From the NCBI RefSeq assembly GCF_026241195.1, contig NZ_JAPFQO010000015.1, forward strand, positions 40,006 through 104,005: a DNA stretch of 64,000 nt. Reading direction: 5' to 3'. The notes under the pieces were generated by a model that was not told where the DNA came from, ran no database searches, and saw only the letters and a program-made list of their open reading frames with translations. Below are positions 17,432 through 25,899 of the stretch, piece after piece (the first letter of the stretch is position 1; each line of letters begins with the position of its first letter). The position numbers and the translations under genes were made by a program. The DNA comes from Pontibacter anaerobius (GTDB taxonomy: Bacteria; Bacteroidota; Bacteroidia; Cytophagales; Hymenobacteraceae).

Positions 17432-18547
17432 ATGAAAGTTCTTAAAAAGTATACCTTAGGCGCTTTTGCCTGCCTTTCCATACTTAGCAGCTGCGGCTCT
17501 GATAGCGACAGCACTGACCCCAACACGGACTATGACCGCCAGACGATGCTGGCTAACTATGCTGAAAGCCTGATTGTGCCGGCGTACAGCGCTTTCCAAA
17601 CCAAGGTAGAGGCCATGAGCACAGCAGTGGATGCTTTTGTAGCGGCTCCTTCCACCGAGACCCTGGCAACGGCACGCACGGCTTACTTGGAGGCTTACAG
17701 GACCTGGCAGGAAGTGAGCGTATATGAGTTTGGCCCCGCCGAGGAGCAGATGCTGCGCGAGCGCCTGAACAAGTACCCTACCACCACCAGCCAGATCGAA
17801 AACAACATTGCCTCAGGCTCTTACGACCTGCAAACGACCGCCAATATGTCTGCCATCGGGTTTCCGGCCCTGGATTACCTGTTGTACACCAATGCTACCG
17901 ATGCCGAAGTAGTGGCACTTTATACTTCCGATGCCAACGCTGCCAACCGCAAAAAGTACCTGCAGGATGTGAGCAGCCTGGTAAAGCAGCGCACGGCCGC
18001 CGTGTACAATGGCTGGACCAGCGGCGACTATGCCGCCACGTTCAAGAACTCGCCGGGCACAGCGGTGGGTAGCGCGGTAGGCAACCTGGTAAACGGGCTC
18101 AACTCCGATATAGACATCACAAAGCGTTACAAAGTGGGCACACCGGCCGGCAAGTATACCATCGGGAACGCGCTGCCGGACAAGGTAGAGGCTTACTACA
18201 GCCAAAACTCGCTGGAGCTGCTAAAGCAGAACATCCGTGCCGAAAAGGCCATTTTTATGGGCCTGGCGGCAGACGGCACCAACGGCCCCGGCTTAGACGA
18301 TTACCTGGACCACGTGAAGGCTCCTTACCAGAACGGTTTGCTATCCGATGCCATTGAGGCCCAGTTTGATGCCGCACTTGCTGCTGCCAACGCCATACAG
18401 GGTCCGTTGTCAGAGGCGGTAATTTCGCAGCCAGCTGCCGTTATGAAAGTATATGACGAGCTGCAGAAACTCATCGTACTCACAAAGACCGATATGCCAG
18501 CTGCACTTGGTGTTACCATCTCTTACAACGATAACGACGGCGATTAA
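17432..18547 (+). CDS. imelysin-family (M75-like) lipoprotein
   Basis: Starting at the ATG at 17432 gives MKVLKKYTLG... with a lipobox SSC and an acidic linker. This start is preferred over an upstream in-frame ATG three codons earlier. The mature protein is helical and matches imelysin proteins, which are periplasmic or surface proteins tied to iron uptake. The family's GxHxxE motif is replaced by GFPALD (context SAIGFPALDYLLYTN), so the metal ligands are lost. It follows the DUF4856 gene and precedes the HTTM gene in the iron operon. Confidence 0.88.
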   Translation: MKVLKKYTLGAFACLSILSSCGSDSDSTDPNTDYDRQTMLANYAESLIVPAYSAFQTKVEAMSTAVDAFVAAPSTETLATARTAYLEAYRTWQEVSVYEFGPAEEQMLRERLNKYPTTTSQIENNIASGSYDLQTTANMSAIGFPALDYLLYTNATDAEVVALYTSDANAANRKKYLQDVSSLVKQRTAAVYNGWTSGDYAATFKNSPGTAVGSAVGNLVNGLNSDIDITKRYKVGTPAGKYTIGNALPDKVEAYYSQNSLELLKQNIRAEKAIFMGLAADGTNGPGLDDYLDHVKAPYQNGLLSDAIEAQFDAALAAANAIQGPLSEAVISQPAAVMKVYDELQKLIVLTKTDMPAALGVTISYNDNDGD

Positions 18548-18554
18548 AGAATAG

Positions 18555-18597
18555 CTTTCTGCGGCTACACTGCTAAAGTAATACAGGCCGCAGAAAG
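18555..18597 (+). promoter_or_regulatory. intercistronic stem-loop between imelysin and HTTM genes
   Basis: Perfect 11 bp arms (CTTTCTGCGGC at 18555-18565; GCCGCAGAAAG at 18587-18597) flank a 21-base loop. AAGTATA copies overlap and follow it. Like the preceding gap's hairpin it lacks a T run. Confidence 0.55.
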
Positions 18598-18618
18598 TAT
18601 AAAAGCAAGTATAAACTC

Positions 18619-19992
18619 ATGCTCCAGAAGCTAAAGCCATACCTTACTGCACCTGCTTCCGCGGCCCCGTTGGCGGCTTTCCGCATTATTTTTGGCGGAA
18701 TGATGCTGGCAAGCATTATCCGGTTTATGGCCAAAGGCTGGGTAACGGAGCTGTACGTGCAGCCCAAGGTATACTTTAGCTACTACGGCTTTGAGTGGGT
18801 GCAGCCATTGGGCGAAACAGGCATGTATGCGTTGTTTATACTGATGGCTTTGGCTGCGCTGGGCATGATGCTGGGGCTGTTTTACCGCCTCTCGGCGCTG
18901 CTGTTCTTCCTCAGCTTTACCTACGTCGAGCTCATCGACAAAACTAATTATCTTAACCACTACTACTTTGTAAGTATAGTGGCCCTGCTGCTGGTGCTGG
19001 TGCCGGCGCACAGGCATTTTTCACTGGATGTGCTGCGCAGGCCGCATACCTGGGTGAGCCACGTGCCGCGCTGGGCGGTGCTGATTTTCCAGTTACAGCT
19101 GGGGCTAGTATATTTTTATGCGGGTGTGGCAAAACTTAACCCGGATTGGTTGCTGGAGGCCATGCCGCTGCGCTACTGGCTGCCGGCCCACACGCACCTG
19201 CCGCTTATCGGACCGCTGCTCGACGAGGTATGGGTAGCGTACCTGTTCTGCTGGTTCGGCGCCTTTTATGACCTTACCATCCCGTTTTTCCTGAGCTGGC
19301 GCAAGAGCAGGCCGTTGGCATACTTCACGGTTATCGTGTTTCATGTGCTTACGGCGGTGCTGTTCCAGATCGGCATGTTCCCTTACATCATGATGGTGAG
19401 TACCCTGATCTTCTTCTCCGAGGGCTTCCATGAGAAGGTGCTGAACGGGCTCAGAAGTGTAGCCAAAGTACGTACCCCTGCTTTCCCGAAGTTTGCGGAG
19501 GTATCTGCACAGCCGCTGCTGCTGAATTTACTGGCGGTATACTTTGTGCTGCAGGTGCTGGTGCCGTGGCGCTTTATATTTTACCCCGGCCCGCTCTTCT
19601 GGACCGAGCAGGGCTACCGCTTCTCGTGGCGTGTGATGCTGATGGAAAAGACCGGAACCGCCTTCTTCTTTGTGCGCGACCCAGAAAGTGGCCACGAAAT
19701 AGAGATCAACAACCGTGATTACCTGACCATCACCCAGGAAAAACAAATGGCCACCCAACCCGACATGCTCCTGCAGTTTGCCCATATGCTGCAGCAGGAC
19801 TTTGCCTCCCGTGGCATACCCGGTGCGCAGGTGCGTGCCGAGGTGTATGTAAGTATGAATGGCCGCAGCAGCAAGCTTCTTATCGATCCAACCGTTAACT
19901 TAGCGGCCGAAAAAGACAGCTTCCTGCCGAAGCCCTGGATATTACCTTTAGAACAAGTCGCTCCGCCACAAGAGGCCGTGGGGCAGAAATAA
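18619..19992 (+). CDS. HTTM domain membrane protein (vitamin K carboxylase-like)
   Basis: The 457-residue protein has several hydrophobic helices in its first 300 residues and family features FRIIFGGMMLASIIRF, YFVSIVALLLVLVPAHRHFSLD and QLGLVYFYAGVAKLNPDWL. It matches the HTTM (horizontally transferred transmembrane) family related to vitamin K-dependent gamma-carboxylase. The C-terminal 120 residues are soluble. Its position between an imelysin gene and a TonB receptor gene (6 bp gap) is a recurring arrangement in Bacteroidota iron loci. The substrate, if it is an enzyme, is unknown. Confidence 0.88.
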   Translation: MLQKLKPYLTAPASAAPLAAFRIIFGGMMLASIIRFMAKGWVTELYVQPKVYFSYYGFEWVQPLGETGMYALFILMALAALGMMLGLFYRLSALLFFLSFTYVELIDKTNYLNHYYFVSIVALLLVLVPAHRHFSLDVLRRPHTWVSHVPRWAVLIFQLQLGLVYFYAGVAKLNPDWLLEAMPLRYWLPAHTHLPLIGPLLDEVWVAYLFCWFGAFYDLTIPFFLSWRKSRPLAYFTVIVFHVLTAVLFQIGMFPYIMMVSTLIFFSEGFHEKVLNGLRSVAKVRTPAFPKFAEVSAQPLLLNLLAVYFVLQVLVPWRFIFYPGPLFWTEQGYRFSWRVMLMEKTGTAFFFVRDPESGHEIEINNRDYLTITQEKQMATQPDMLLQFAHMLQQDFASRGIPGAQVRAEVYVSMNGRSSKLLIDPTVNLAAEKDSFLPKPWILPLEQVAPPQEAVGQK

Positions 19993-19998
19993 ACTAAA

Positions 19999-22410
19999 AT
20001 GCGCGTAACGCTAACTATCGTTCTGGTGTTCTGCAGCTCGCTGGCTGCACTGGCCCAAACCTTCTCTATCTCTGGTAAAGTTACCAGTACCGCTACGCAG
20101 CAGCCGGTGCCACAGGCCGAGGTGCTGCTCACCAACACGGGCTCCCTTTTTAAGGCTGATGCCAGGGGCAACTATACCATCAGCAACTTAAATCCAGGCG
20201 TTTATACTTTAACGGCCTACAGCGTGGGCTGGGGCTCGGCTACGCAGCAGGTAACCATCAGCAACGACAACGTTATACTTGATTTCTCGCTGAAGCAGCT
20301 GGAGGGACAGCTGCGCGAGGTGAACGTGAAGGGCCAGCAGGAGAAGACCTTTGGCATTACCCGCCTGAATTCGGTGGAAGGAGCCGCGATTTACGAAGGC
20401 AAGAAAAGCGAGGTGGTGGTACTGAATGACATTACGGCCAACAAAGCCACCAACAACAGCCGTCAGGTTTTCGCCAAGGTGGCCGGTCTCAACATCTGGG
20501 AAAGCGACGGTGCCGGTCTGCAGTTGGGTATCGGAGGCCGTGGTCTCAGCCCGAACCGTACCTCCAACTTCAACACCCGCCAGAATGGCTACGATATCTC
20601 GGCCGATGCGCTGGGTTACCCGGAAAGCTACTACACTCCGCCTACCGAAGCGCTTGACCGAATCGAGGTAGTACGCGGTGCGGCCTCTTTGCAGTATGGC
20701 ACACAGTTCGGCGGCATGATCAATTTTGTGATGAAGGAGGGCCCGGAGGATAAACCGTTTGAGCTAACCACCCGCCAGACAGCCGGCTCATGGGGCCTTT
20801 TTAATTCTTTTAACAGCATCGGCGGCAGCAAAGGCAAGTTCCATTATTACGGCTTTTACCAGTACAAGCGCGGCGACGGCTGGCGCGACAACTCCGGCTT
20901 TGATGCACATACCGCCTTTAGCTCCGTGCACTACAAGCCAACCGAGAGGTTGGAAATCGGCTTCGATTATACTTACATGGACTACCTGGCGCAGCAGCCG
21001 GGTGGCTTAACAGATCTTGCATTTAACCAGGATGCACAGCAATCCATTCGCGACCGCAACTGGTTTAAGGTGAACTGGAACCTGATGGCCCTGACACTGG
21101 ACTACCGCCTGAGCGAGCGCACGAAGCTGAACATCCGCAACTTTGGTTTGCTGGCGCAGCGCGATGCACTGGGCTATATGGGCAAAATTAGTCGCCCGGA
21201 TGACCTGGCTGCCCCACGCACCCTGCTGCAAGACCAGTTCAACAACATAGGCAACGAAACGCGCCTGATACACCGCTACGACCTGGGCAAGTCCTTCTCA
21301 ACGCTGCTGGTGGGAGCCCGCTATTACCGTGGTTTTACAGACCAGAAGCAGGGAGACGGGTCTGTTGCTGCTGACGCTGACTTCAGGTTCTACTCCGAAA
21401 CAGGCGCGCCGAATGAATCCAACTACGATTACCTGAGCCAGAACATAGCCCTGTTTGCCGAGAACATCTTCAACATTACTCCAAAGCTAAGCATAACCCC
21501 GGGCGTACGCTACGAGTGGATCAATACTAATGCCGATGGTAGCTACCGCAACGTGGTACCTGACCAGGCGGGTAATGTCATCTATGATGAAGTAGTGCCG
21601 GAAAAGCGCGAAAGCTCCCGTAACGTGCTGTTGCTGGGCGTTGGCCTGAGCTATAAGCCAAGCGAGCAGATGGAAGTATACGGCAACTTCTCGCAGAACT
21701 ACCGCGCCATCAACTTCAACGACATGCGCGTGGTTAACCCAAACCAATTCGTGGACCAGAACCTGAAAGACGAAAGCGGCTACAGCGCCGACCTCGGCTT
21801 AAGGGGCAACATCAGCGGAGTACTGAACTACGATGCCAGCTTGTTTTACCTGGCCTATCAGGACCGTATCAACTTTAAGAATATTGAAGGCACCACAGAC
21901 CGTATCCGCACCAATGTCGGCGACTCGCGCAACATCGGCCTGGAGACTTTCATCGAAGCCGACCTGCTGAAACTATACTTTGGTGCAGACCACCCGACCA
22001 GCCTTTCGGCCTTCTCAAATGTGACGCTGGTAAACACAAAGTATAGCAGCCCCGAAAAAGCCATAGATGGCAACGAGGTGGAGTTGGCGCCAGCAGTAAT
22101 CGCTAAAACGGGCCTGTCGTTTAAGCGCAACAACTTTAAGCTTGCCTACCAGTATAGCTACACTGCCCAACAGTATACTGATGCAGAAAACAGTAAACTG
22201 GAGCCAACGGCAGTAGTGGGTGTGATTCCGGCTTATTGGGTGATGGACCTTTCGGGCAGCTATACGTACAAGCGTTTCACGCTGGAGTCGGGCATCAACA
22301 ACCTGACAGATAACCGTTACTTTACGCGCCGTGCCACCGGCTACCCGGGCCCGGGCATTATCCCTTCGGATGCCCGCAACTACTATGTTACGCTGGAGTT
22401 TAAGCTGTAA
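19999..22410 (+). CDS. TonB-dependent outer-membrane receptor (FecA-like)
   Basis: The 803-residue protein has a signal peptide (LAALAQ), a carboxypeptidase-regulatory-like beta-sandwich at about 23-110 (FSISGKVTSTATQQPVPQAEV), a plug domain (about 125-250, including DRIEVVRGAASLQYGTQFGG) and a 22-strand-type barrel ending YYVTLEFKL with a terminal aromatic/aliphatic pattern typical of BAM recognition. It probably imports ferric complexes using the TonB system. It is the last gene of the operon begun at 16223, starting 6 bp after the HTTM gene. Confidence 0.93.
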   Translation: MRVTLTIVLVFCSSLAALAQTFSISGKVTSTATQQPVPQAEVLLTNTGSLFKADARGNYTISNLNPGVYTLTAYSVGWGSATQQVTISNDNVILDFSLKQLEGQLREVNVKGQQEKTFGITRLNSVEGAAIYEGKKSEVVVLNDITANKATNNSRQVFAKVAGLNIWESDGAGLQLGIGGRGLSPNRTSNFNTRQNGYDISADALGYPESYYTPPTEALDRIEVVRGAASLQYGTQFGGMINFVMKEGPEDKPFELTTRQTAGSWGLFNSFNSIGGSKGKFHYYGFYQYKRGDGWRDNSGFDAHTAFSSVHYKPTERLEIGFDYTYMDYLAQQPGGLTDLAFNQDAQQSIRDRNWFKVNWNLMALTLDYRLSERTKLNIRNFGLLAQRDALGYMGKISRPDDLAAPRTLLQDQFNNIGNETRLIHRYDLGKSFSTLLVGARYYRGFTDQKQGDGSVAADADFRFYSETGAPNESNYDYLSQNIALFAENIFNITPKLSITPGVRYEWINTNADGSYRNVVPDQAGNVIYDEVVPEKRESSRNVLLLGVGLSYKPSEQMEVYGNFSQNYRAINFNDMRVVNPNQFVDQNLKDESGYSADLGLRGNISGVLNYDASLFYLAYQDRINFKNIEGTTDRIRTNVGDSRNIGLETFIEADLLKLYFGADHPTSLSAFSNVTLVNTKYSSPEKAIDGNEVELAPAVIAKTGLSFKRNNFKLAYQYSYTAQQYTDAENSKLEPTAVVGVIPAYWVMDLSGSYTYKRFTLESGINNLTDNRYFTRRATGYPGPGIIPSDARNYYVTLEFKL

Positions 22411-22501
22411 TTTATACCTGTCGCCTGCAGCAGACCAATCATACTTTGGCTATGATGCCTGTAAAACTCAAGTTGCATGATACTTTTTTCTGGTAATCTA
22501 T

Positions 22502-22582
22502 TACCCACCCCTAACCCCTCCGAGGAGGGGAATTACATGCACGAGTAAAAATTCCCCTCCTCGGAGGGGGTAGGGGTGGGTT
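22502..22582. repeat. inverted pair of GC-rich short repeats
   Basis: The element also found at 4501 and 38958 occurs here as two facing copies: CCCACCCCTAACCCCTCC... at 22504 and its complement ending GGGGTAGGGGTGGGTT at 22582, with an 18-base spacer. The pair can form a large hairpin after the TonB receptor gene. The rest of 22411-22709 holds only an AAGTATA copy and the ruvX promoter. Confidence 0.75.
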
Positions 22583-22694
22583 CAATCTAACAGCTGAGAA
22601 CTCATGAACCTTGCATCTCGCAACTTGAGTTATAAAGTATAAACCCTTTGCCCTGTGGTTCAGACGACAATTATCAACCAACCGTTAAAATTCT

Positions 22695-22702
22695 TACCTT
22701 TG
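22695..22702 (+). promoter_or_regulatory. -7 box of ruvX-def, close to the start codon
   Basis: TACCTTTG fits TAnnTTTG. Only 7 bases separate it from the ATG at 22710, so the transcript would be leaderless or nearly so. Confidence 0.5.
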
Positions 22703-22709
22703 TAATACT

Positions 22710-23126
22710 ATGGGCAGAATTTTAGGGATTGACTACGGAACAAAGCGGGTGGGGCTGGCCGCTACGGACACGCTCCAGATAATCGCGAGCCCCTTAGAAA
22801 CCGTTCATGCCCAGGATGTGTTGTCTTACCTGAAGGCTTATGTGCAGCGCGAGCCTGTGGAGGCGTTTGTGCTGGGGATGCCTAAGCGCCTTTCCGGCGA
22901 GGCCACCGACAATACGCAGCATGTGGTGGGTTTCCAGCGCAGGTTGCAGAAGGAGTTTCCGGCCATACCGGTGTACCTGGTGGACGAGCGCTTTACCTCC
23001 AAGATCGCGCAGCAGACCATGCTGGCCGGCGGACTGAAGAAGAAGGCCCGTCAGGACAAGGCCACGGTAGACCGCATAAGCGCCGTGATTATTTTACAGT
23101 CGTATTTAGAAAGCAGAAATATATGA
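22710..23126 (+). CDS. ruvX: YqgF/RuvX-family Holliday junction resolvase-like nuclease
   Basis: The 138-residue protein has the RNase H-like opening ILGIDYGTKRVGLAATD (catalytic Asp), the VLGMPKRLSGE segment, YLVDERFTS and a closing DKATVDRISAVIILQSYLE with the last acidic ligand. Members act in pre-16S rRNA 5' processing in E. coli and resemble RuvC structurally. The stop overlaps the start of def by four bases (ATGA), so the two are translationally coupled. Confidence 0.95.
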   Translation: MGRILGIDYGTKRVGLAATDTLQIIASPLETVHAQDVLSYLKAYVQREPVEAFVLGMPKRLSGEATDNTQHVVGFQRRLQKEFPAIPVYLVDERFTSKIAQQTMLAGGLKKKARQDKATVDRISAVIILQSYLESRNI

Positions 23127-23692
23127 TTTACCCAATTACCGCCTACGGAGACCCGGTACTGAAAGAGCCGGCGCAGGACATTCCGAAGGATTTTCCGGAG
23201 CTGAAAGAGCTTGTTGAAGATATGTACGCCACCATGTACCACGCGCACGGCGTAGGCCTGGCCGCTCCGCAGATCAGCAAGGGCATCCGCCTATTCGTGA
23301 TCGACTCGGAGCCGATGATGGACGACGAAGACCAGGGCAAGGGCGTAAAAAAGGCCTTTATTAACCCGGAGATTATAGAAGAAGACGGCGAAGAGTGGGG
23401 CTTTGAGGAAGGCTGCCTGAGCATACCTGGCGTACGTGAGGTGGTTTACCGCCCGGAGCGCATCGTTATCCGCTACTTCGACGAGGAGTGGAACGAGCAC
23501 ACAGACACCTACGATGGCATGACAGCCCGCGTGATCCAGCACGAGTATGACCACGTAGAGGGTATCCTATTCACCGATTACCTGTCTGGCCTGAAGAAGC
23601 GACTGATCAAAAACAAGTTGGCTAAAATATCGAAAGGCGAGGTAGACGCAGATTATAAAATGCGTTTCCCGAGCATGGCCAAGAGGCGCTAA
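23123..23692 (+). CDS. def: peptide deformylase
   Basis: The 189-residue enzyme removes the N-formyl group from nascent proteins. All three motifs are present: GVGLAAPQ (43-50), EGCLS (96-100, metal ligand Cys98) and HEYDH (140-144, two His ligands and catalytic Glu). A short acidic insert (MMDDEDQGKG near 65-74) is usual in Bacteroidota. It overlaps ruvX by four bases and is followed by a strong terminator. Confidence 0.97.
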   Translation: MIYPITAYGDPVLKEPAQDIPKDFPELKELVEDMYATMYHAHGVGLAAPQISKGIRLFVIDSEPMMDDEDQGKGVKKAFINPEIIEEDGEEWGFEEGCLSIPGVREVVYRPERIVIRYFDEEWNEHTDTYDGMTARVIQHEYDHVEGILFTDYLSGLKKRLIKNKLAKISKGEVDADYKMRFPSMAKRR

Positions 23693-23706
23693 AGTATAGC
23701 CTTGCA

Positions 23707-23756
23707 AAAGTATAAAAGGCGCCTGCTGTAAGTATAGCAGGCGCCTTTTATACTTT
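23707..23756. terminator. terminator after def with AAGTATA/TATACTT stem base
   Basis: Perfect 21 bp arms (23707-23727 and 23736-23756) start with AAAGTATAAAAGG and end in CCTTTTATACTTT, with an 8-base loop that itself holds another AAGTAT. It serves def on + and the GNAT pseudogene on -. Confidence 0.92.
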
Positions 23757-23769
23757 ATGGCAGTCCGGT

Positions 23770-24291
23770 TTATACTTGCTCAAACGCCTTCGGGTACCGC
23801 ACTGTTCCTGTCACTCCCTCCAGGCCTCCTTCCACCAGTTCAATGACCAAAAACACATTCTCCGGCGCTTCAAAAGGAGGACTTATGCGCCATTTAGCCG
23901 CTGGGGTAAAGCCGAACTTCGGTTATTAGCCTTCGTGGCTCAGCACAATCATAGAGCTGGAGCCGAGCGCTTTTGCTTTGCCGAGGCCATACTTTACCAA
24001 TTGCCCGCCTATGCCCTGCCTCTGAAGAGCAGGTTTAACGGCCATGGGCGCCAGGGCCAGACTTTCAAACTCGCATCCCTCATCATCAACAATACTGATT
24101 TTAGTGAACAGGATATGACCGACTACTGCACCCGCTGCCGTGGCCACCACTGAAAGCTCCGGAATAAAAGCCTTGCTTTCCCGCAGCAGATCTACCAGCC
24201 TGGCTTCATTGTCTTGCCCGAATGCAGCTCTGTTCAACTCATACACCTCGCTTCGGTCTGCAGGCTGCTCCTGCCTGATTTCTATTTGCAT
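23770..24291 (-). pseudogene. GNAT N-acetyltransferase interrupted by two adjacent stop codons
   Basis: From the ATG at 24291 the frame encodes a standard GNAT protein (IEIRQEQPADRSEVYELNRAAF, then acetyl-CoA loop ALQRQGIGGQLV). It hits TAA TAA at 23923-23928 just after LSHEG. The same frame then continues open for another 50 codons to a TAA at 23770, encoding PKFGFTPAAKWRISPPFEAP, FLVIELVEGGLEG and VTGTVRYPKAF. That is the normal C-terminus of this family, where the interrupted codons are usually two tyrosines (YYPKFGF). TAT TAC to TAA TAA needs two base changes. It is a recent pseudogene, a sequencing error or, less likely, a recoding site. Confidence 0.88.
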
Positions 24292-24528
24292 AGTGCTATA
24301 CGTTAGTGCTGCACAATATACTTATCCAAAGCAAATGAAAGGCGAAGGCCAAAATAAGTATGTTTGGTTATTGAGTTAATGCATTCAATCCACCATACAC
24401 AAAGGAATGTGAAGGGTGCAGAAGGTGACGACCTTGGCGCCGTTTGCAAAAAAATAAAGTATAGCTGGAGTGGGTGCAGCTGACGTAACGAGCCAGACGT
24501 TGTGAACGGCAGTATTAAGAAATGATAG

Positions 24529-25062
24529 CTAGAGCGCCTGATTAATTTTCGGAACGTCTTCGTTTTTAGGTATAAAATTCCAGGAAAACATGTCAAACAC
24601 CCATTTACCGTCTTCATGCCGGGCGTGGCTAATGTTTCTTAGCATAACCTTTTCGCTGATATCAGGAAAGAAGTACTGATCAATAATGATGGCGGATGGC
24701 CCATTAATGACTATCTCCCGGCGCGAGATCTTATAGTCCGGAATGTTCATCGCCGTGTCACTGAACAGTTGTTGTTCATAAGCTCTTAAGTCATCAAAAT
24801 TCAGTATTTCATTTGGATCAGTACCCAGATAGATACCATCCTTAGCCATAAACTTGTCAACAAAGGCAATGTCCTTTTTCTTAAATAAGCTGTGCATCTC
24901 ATCAGCCATTGCATTTAGCTCCTGCCTGGCCTCTGCCGTGTCTATTGCAGTTTGGGCAACAGGCATTTGGTTACTTTCTGCATTCTGTTCTACAGTCTTC
25001 TCGGCATCATTACAAGCCAGTAGAAACACCATCGCAATAACAGGAAAAATAGTTTGTCTCAT
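24529..25062 (-). CDS. SnoaL-like (NTF2 fold) lipoprotein
   Basis: The 177-residue protein has a lipobox FLLAC (Cys17). After a low-complexity linker, a SnoaL/NTF2-like domain starts near residue 45 (ELNAMADEMHSLFKKKDIAFVDKFMAKDGIYLGTDP...) and ends with GKWVFDMFSWNFIP. It matches secreted NTF2-like proteins of unknown substrate. Between it and the GNAT pseudogene (24292-24528) I see no gene. Confidence 0.8.
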   Translation of the reverse strand: MRQTIFPVIAMVFLLACNDAEKTVEQNAESNQMPVAQTAIDTAEARQELNAMADEMHSLFKKKDIAFVDKFMAKDGIYLGTDPNEILNFDDLRAYEQQLFSDTAMNIPDYKISRREIVINGPSAIIIDQYFFPDISEKVMLRNISHARHEDGKWVFDMFSWNFIPKNEDVPKINQAL

Positions 25063-25171
25063 TTTGTGTTCGGTTACTGTTGATAATTAGAATGTGTTCC
25101 AGACTTTAGCCTACAATTCTAAAATTGCATCTAACGCATAAAAATTTTACGTAAATATAGATTGATTAGAT

Positions 25172-25480
25172 TTATCTGGCTGAACATTTGTTAGCTCCTG
25201 TCGAGCTGTGGAATTCTAAGGGGTTTTTAGACACGGTGATCACCTCATCCTGAGCCTGGGTGCTGCGCAGTGTAATGATGCTGTACACCAGCCCAGCAAA
25301 CACGATAGCAGGGTACCAATACCGATAAGGCCAATTGTAAGCGGTACCGTTTCCAGGTTATGCGGTGTAGAGATGCCACGGAGGCAATCATAATAAAGAA
25401 GAAGTTGCCCGGGTCTCGGCCAAGAGGTGGCGTAGCAGCCTTATAAGAAATGCATTAAGCATGTTATGATCGCAGGAAGG
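25172..25480 (-). pseudogene. possible frameshifted remnant of a small membrane protein
   Basis: Two frames of the minus strand carry protein-like sequence that would join after a frameshift. One reads GRDPGNFFFIMIASVASL; the other, downstream, reads WYPAIVFAGLVYSIITLRS then QAQDEVITVSKNPLEF to a TAA at 25172. Neither has a good start in a continuous frame. No family can be named. It fills the otherwise gene-free gap 25063-25482. Confidence 0.35.
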
Positions 25481-25482
25481 GG

Positions 25483-25851
25483 CTATATCAGGTAATCCCC
25501 TGAAACAGATACTCTTTCTTCAAGCTTTGAGAGCAGCTCCAGGAACTTCACGGATCGTTCTTCAATTTTTTGCAGCCCGGCCAGTGCCTCCTCAATTTTG
25601 CCGCTCCCGTACAGGCGAAACAGCTGATCCGCGGCCGAGTCCAGGTCCTGCTGCACCCTTAGCAGTTCCTGCATTTCGGGCAGGCTGGCATACCTGCTCC
25701 TGCCTATTGCGCTAAACCATAAGCCCAAAGGCCCGCTCCGCGAGAAGAAAGCCTCATCTTTCCTCCCGCCGTAAACGACAGAACGCACCTTCGACTTAAA
25801 CAGGATGTGTTTAATCCGAAGTTGCTGAAAATCTACCTGGGCTTGGTTCAT
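25483..25851 (-). CDS. CZB-like domain protein lacking most zinc ligands
   Basis: The 122-residue protein resembles the chemoreceptor zinc-binding (CZB) four-helix fold. KHILFKSKVRSVVYGG corresponds to the usual HLLWK helix, GPLGLWFSAIG to CxLGxWY, and QQDLDSAADQLF to HxxVHxxA. Only the first histidine is kept; the Cys and both later His ligands are replaced by Pro, Gln and Asp. A hydrophobic coiled-coil-like C-terminus follows. It ends 48 bp downstream of the PAS protein on the same strand, suggesting a signalling pair. The family assignment is by motif spacing only. Confidence 0.55.
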   Translation of the reverse strand: MNQAQVDFQQLRIKHILFKSKVRSVVYGGRKDEAFFSRSGPLGLWFSAIGRSRYASLPEMQELLRVQQDLDSAADQLFRLYGSGKIEEALAGLQKIEERSVKFLELLSKLEERVSVSGDYLI

Positions 25852-25899
25852 GTTTTGGTAAAGCGCGTTAACGTGTTGTTTGTTCGGACAATTGATATC

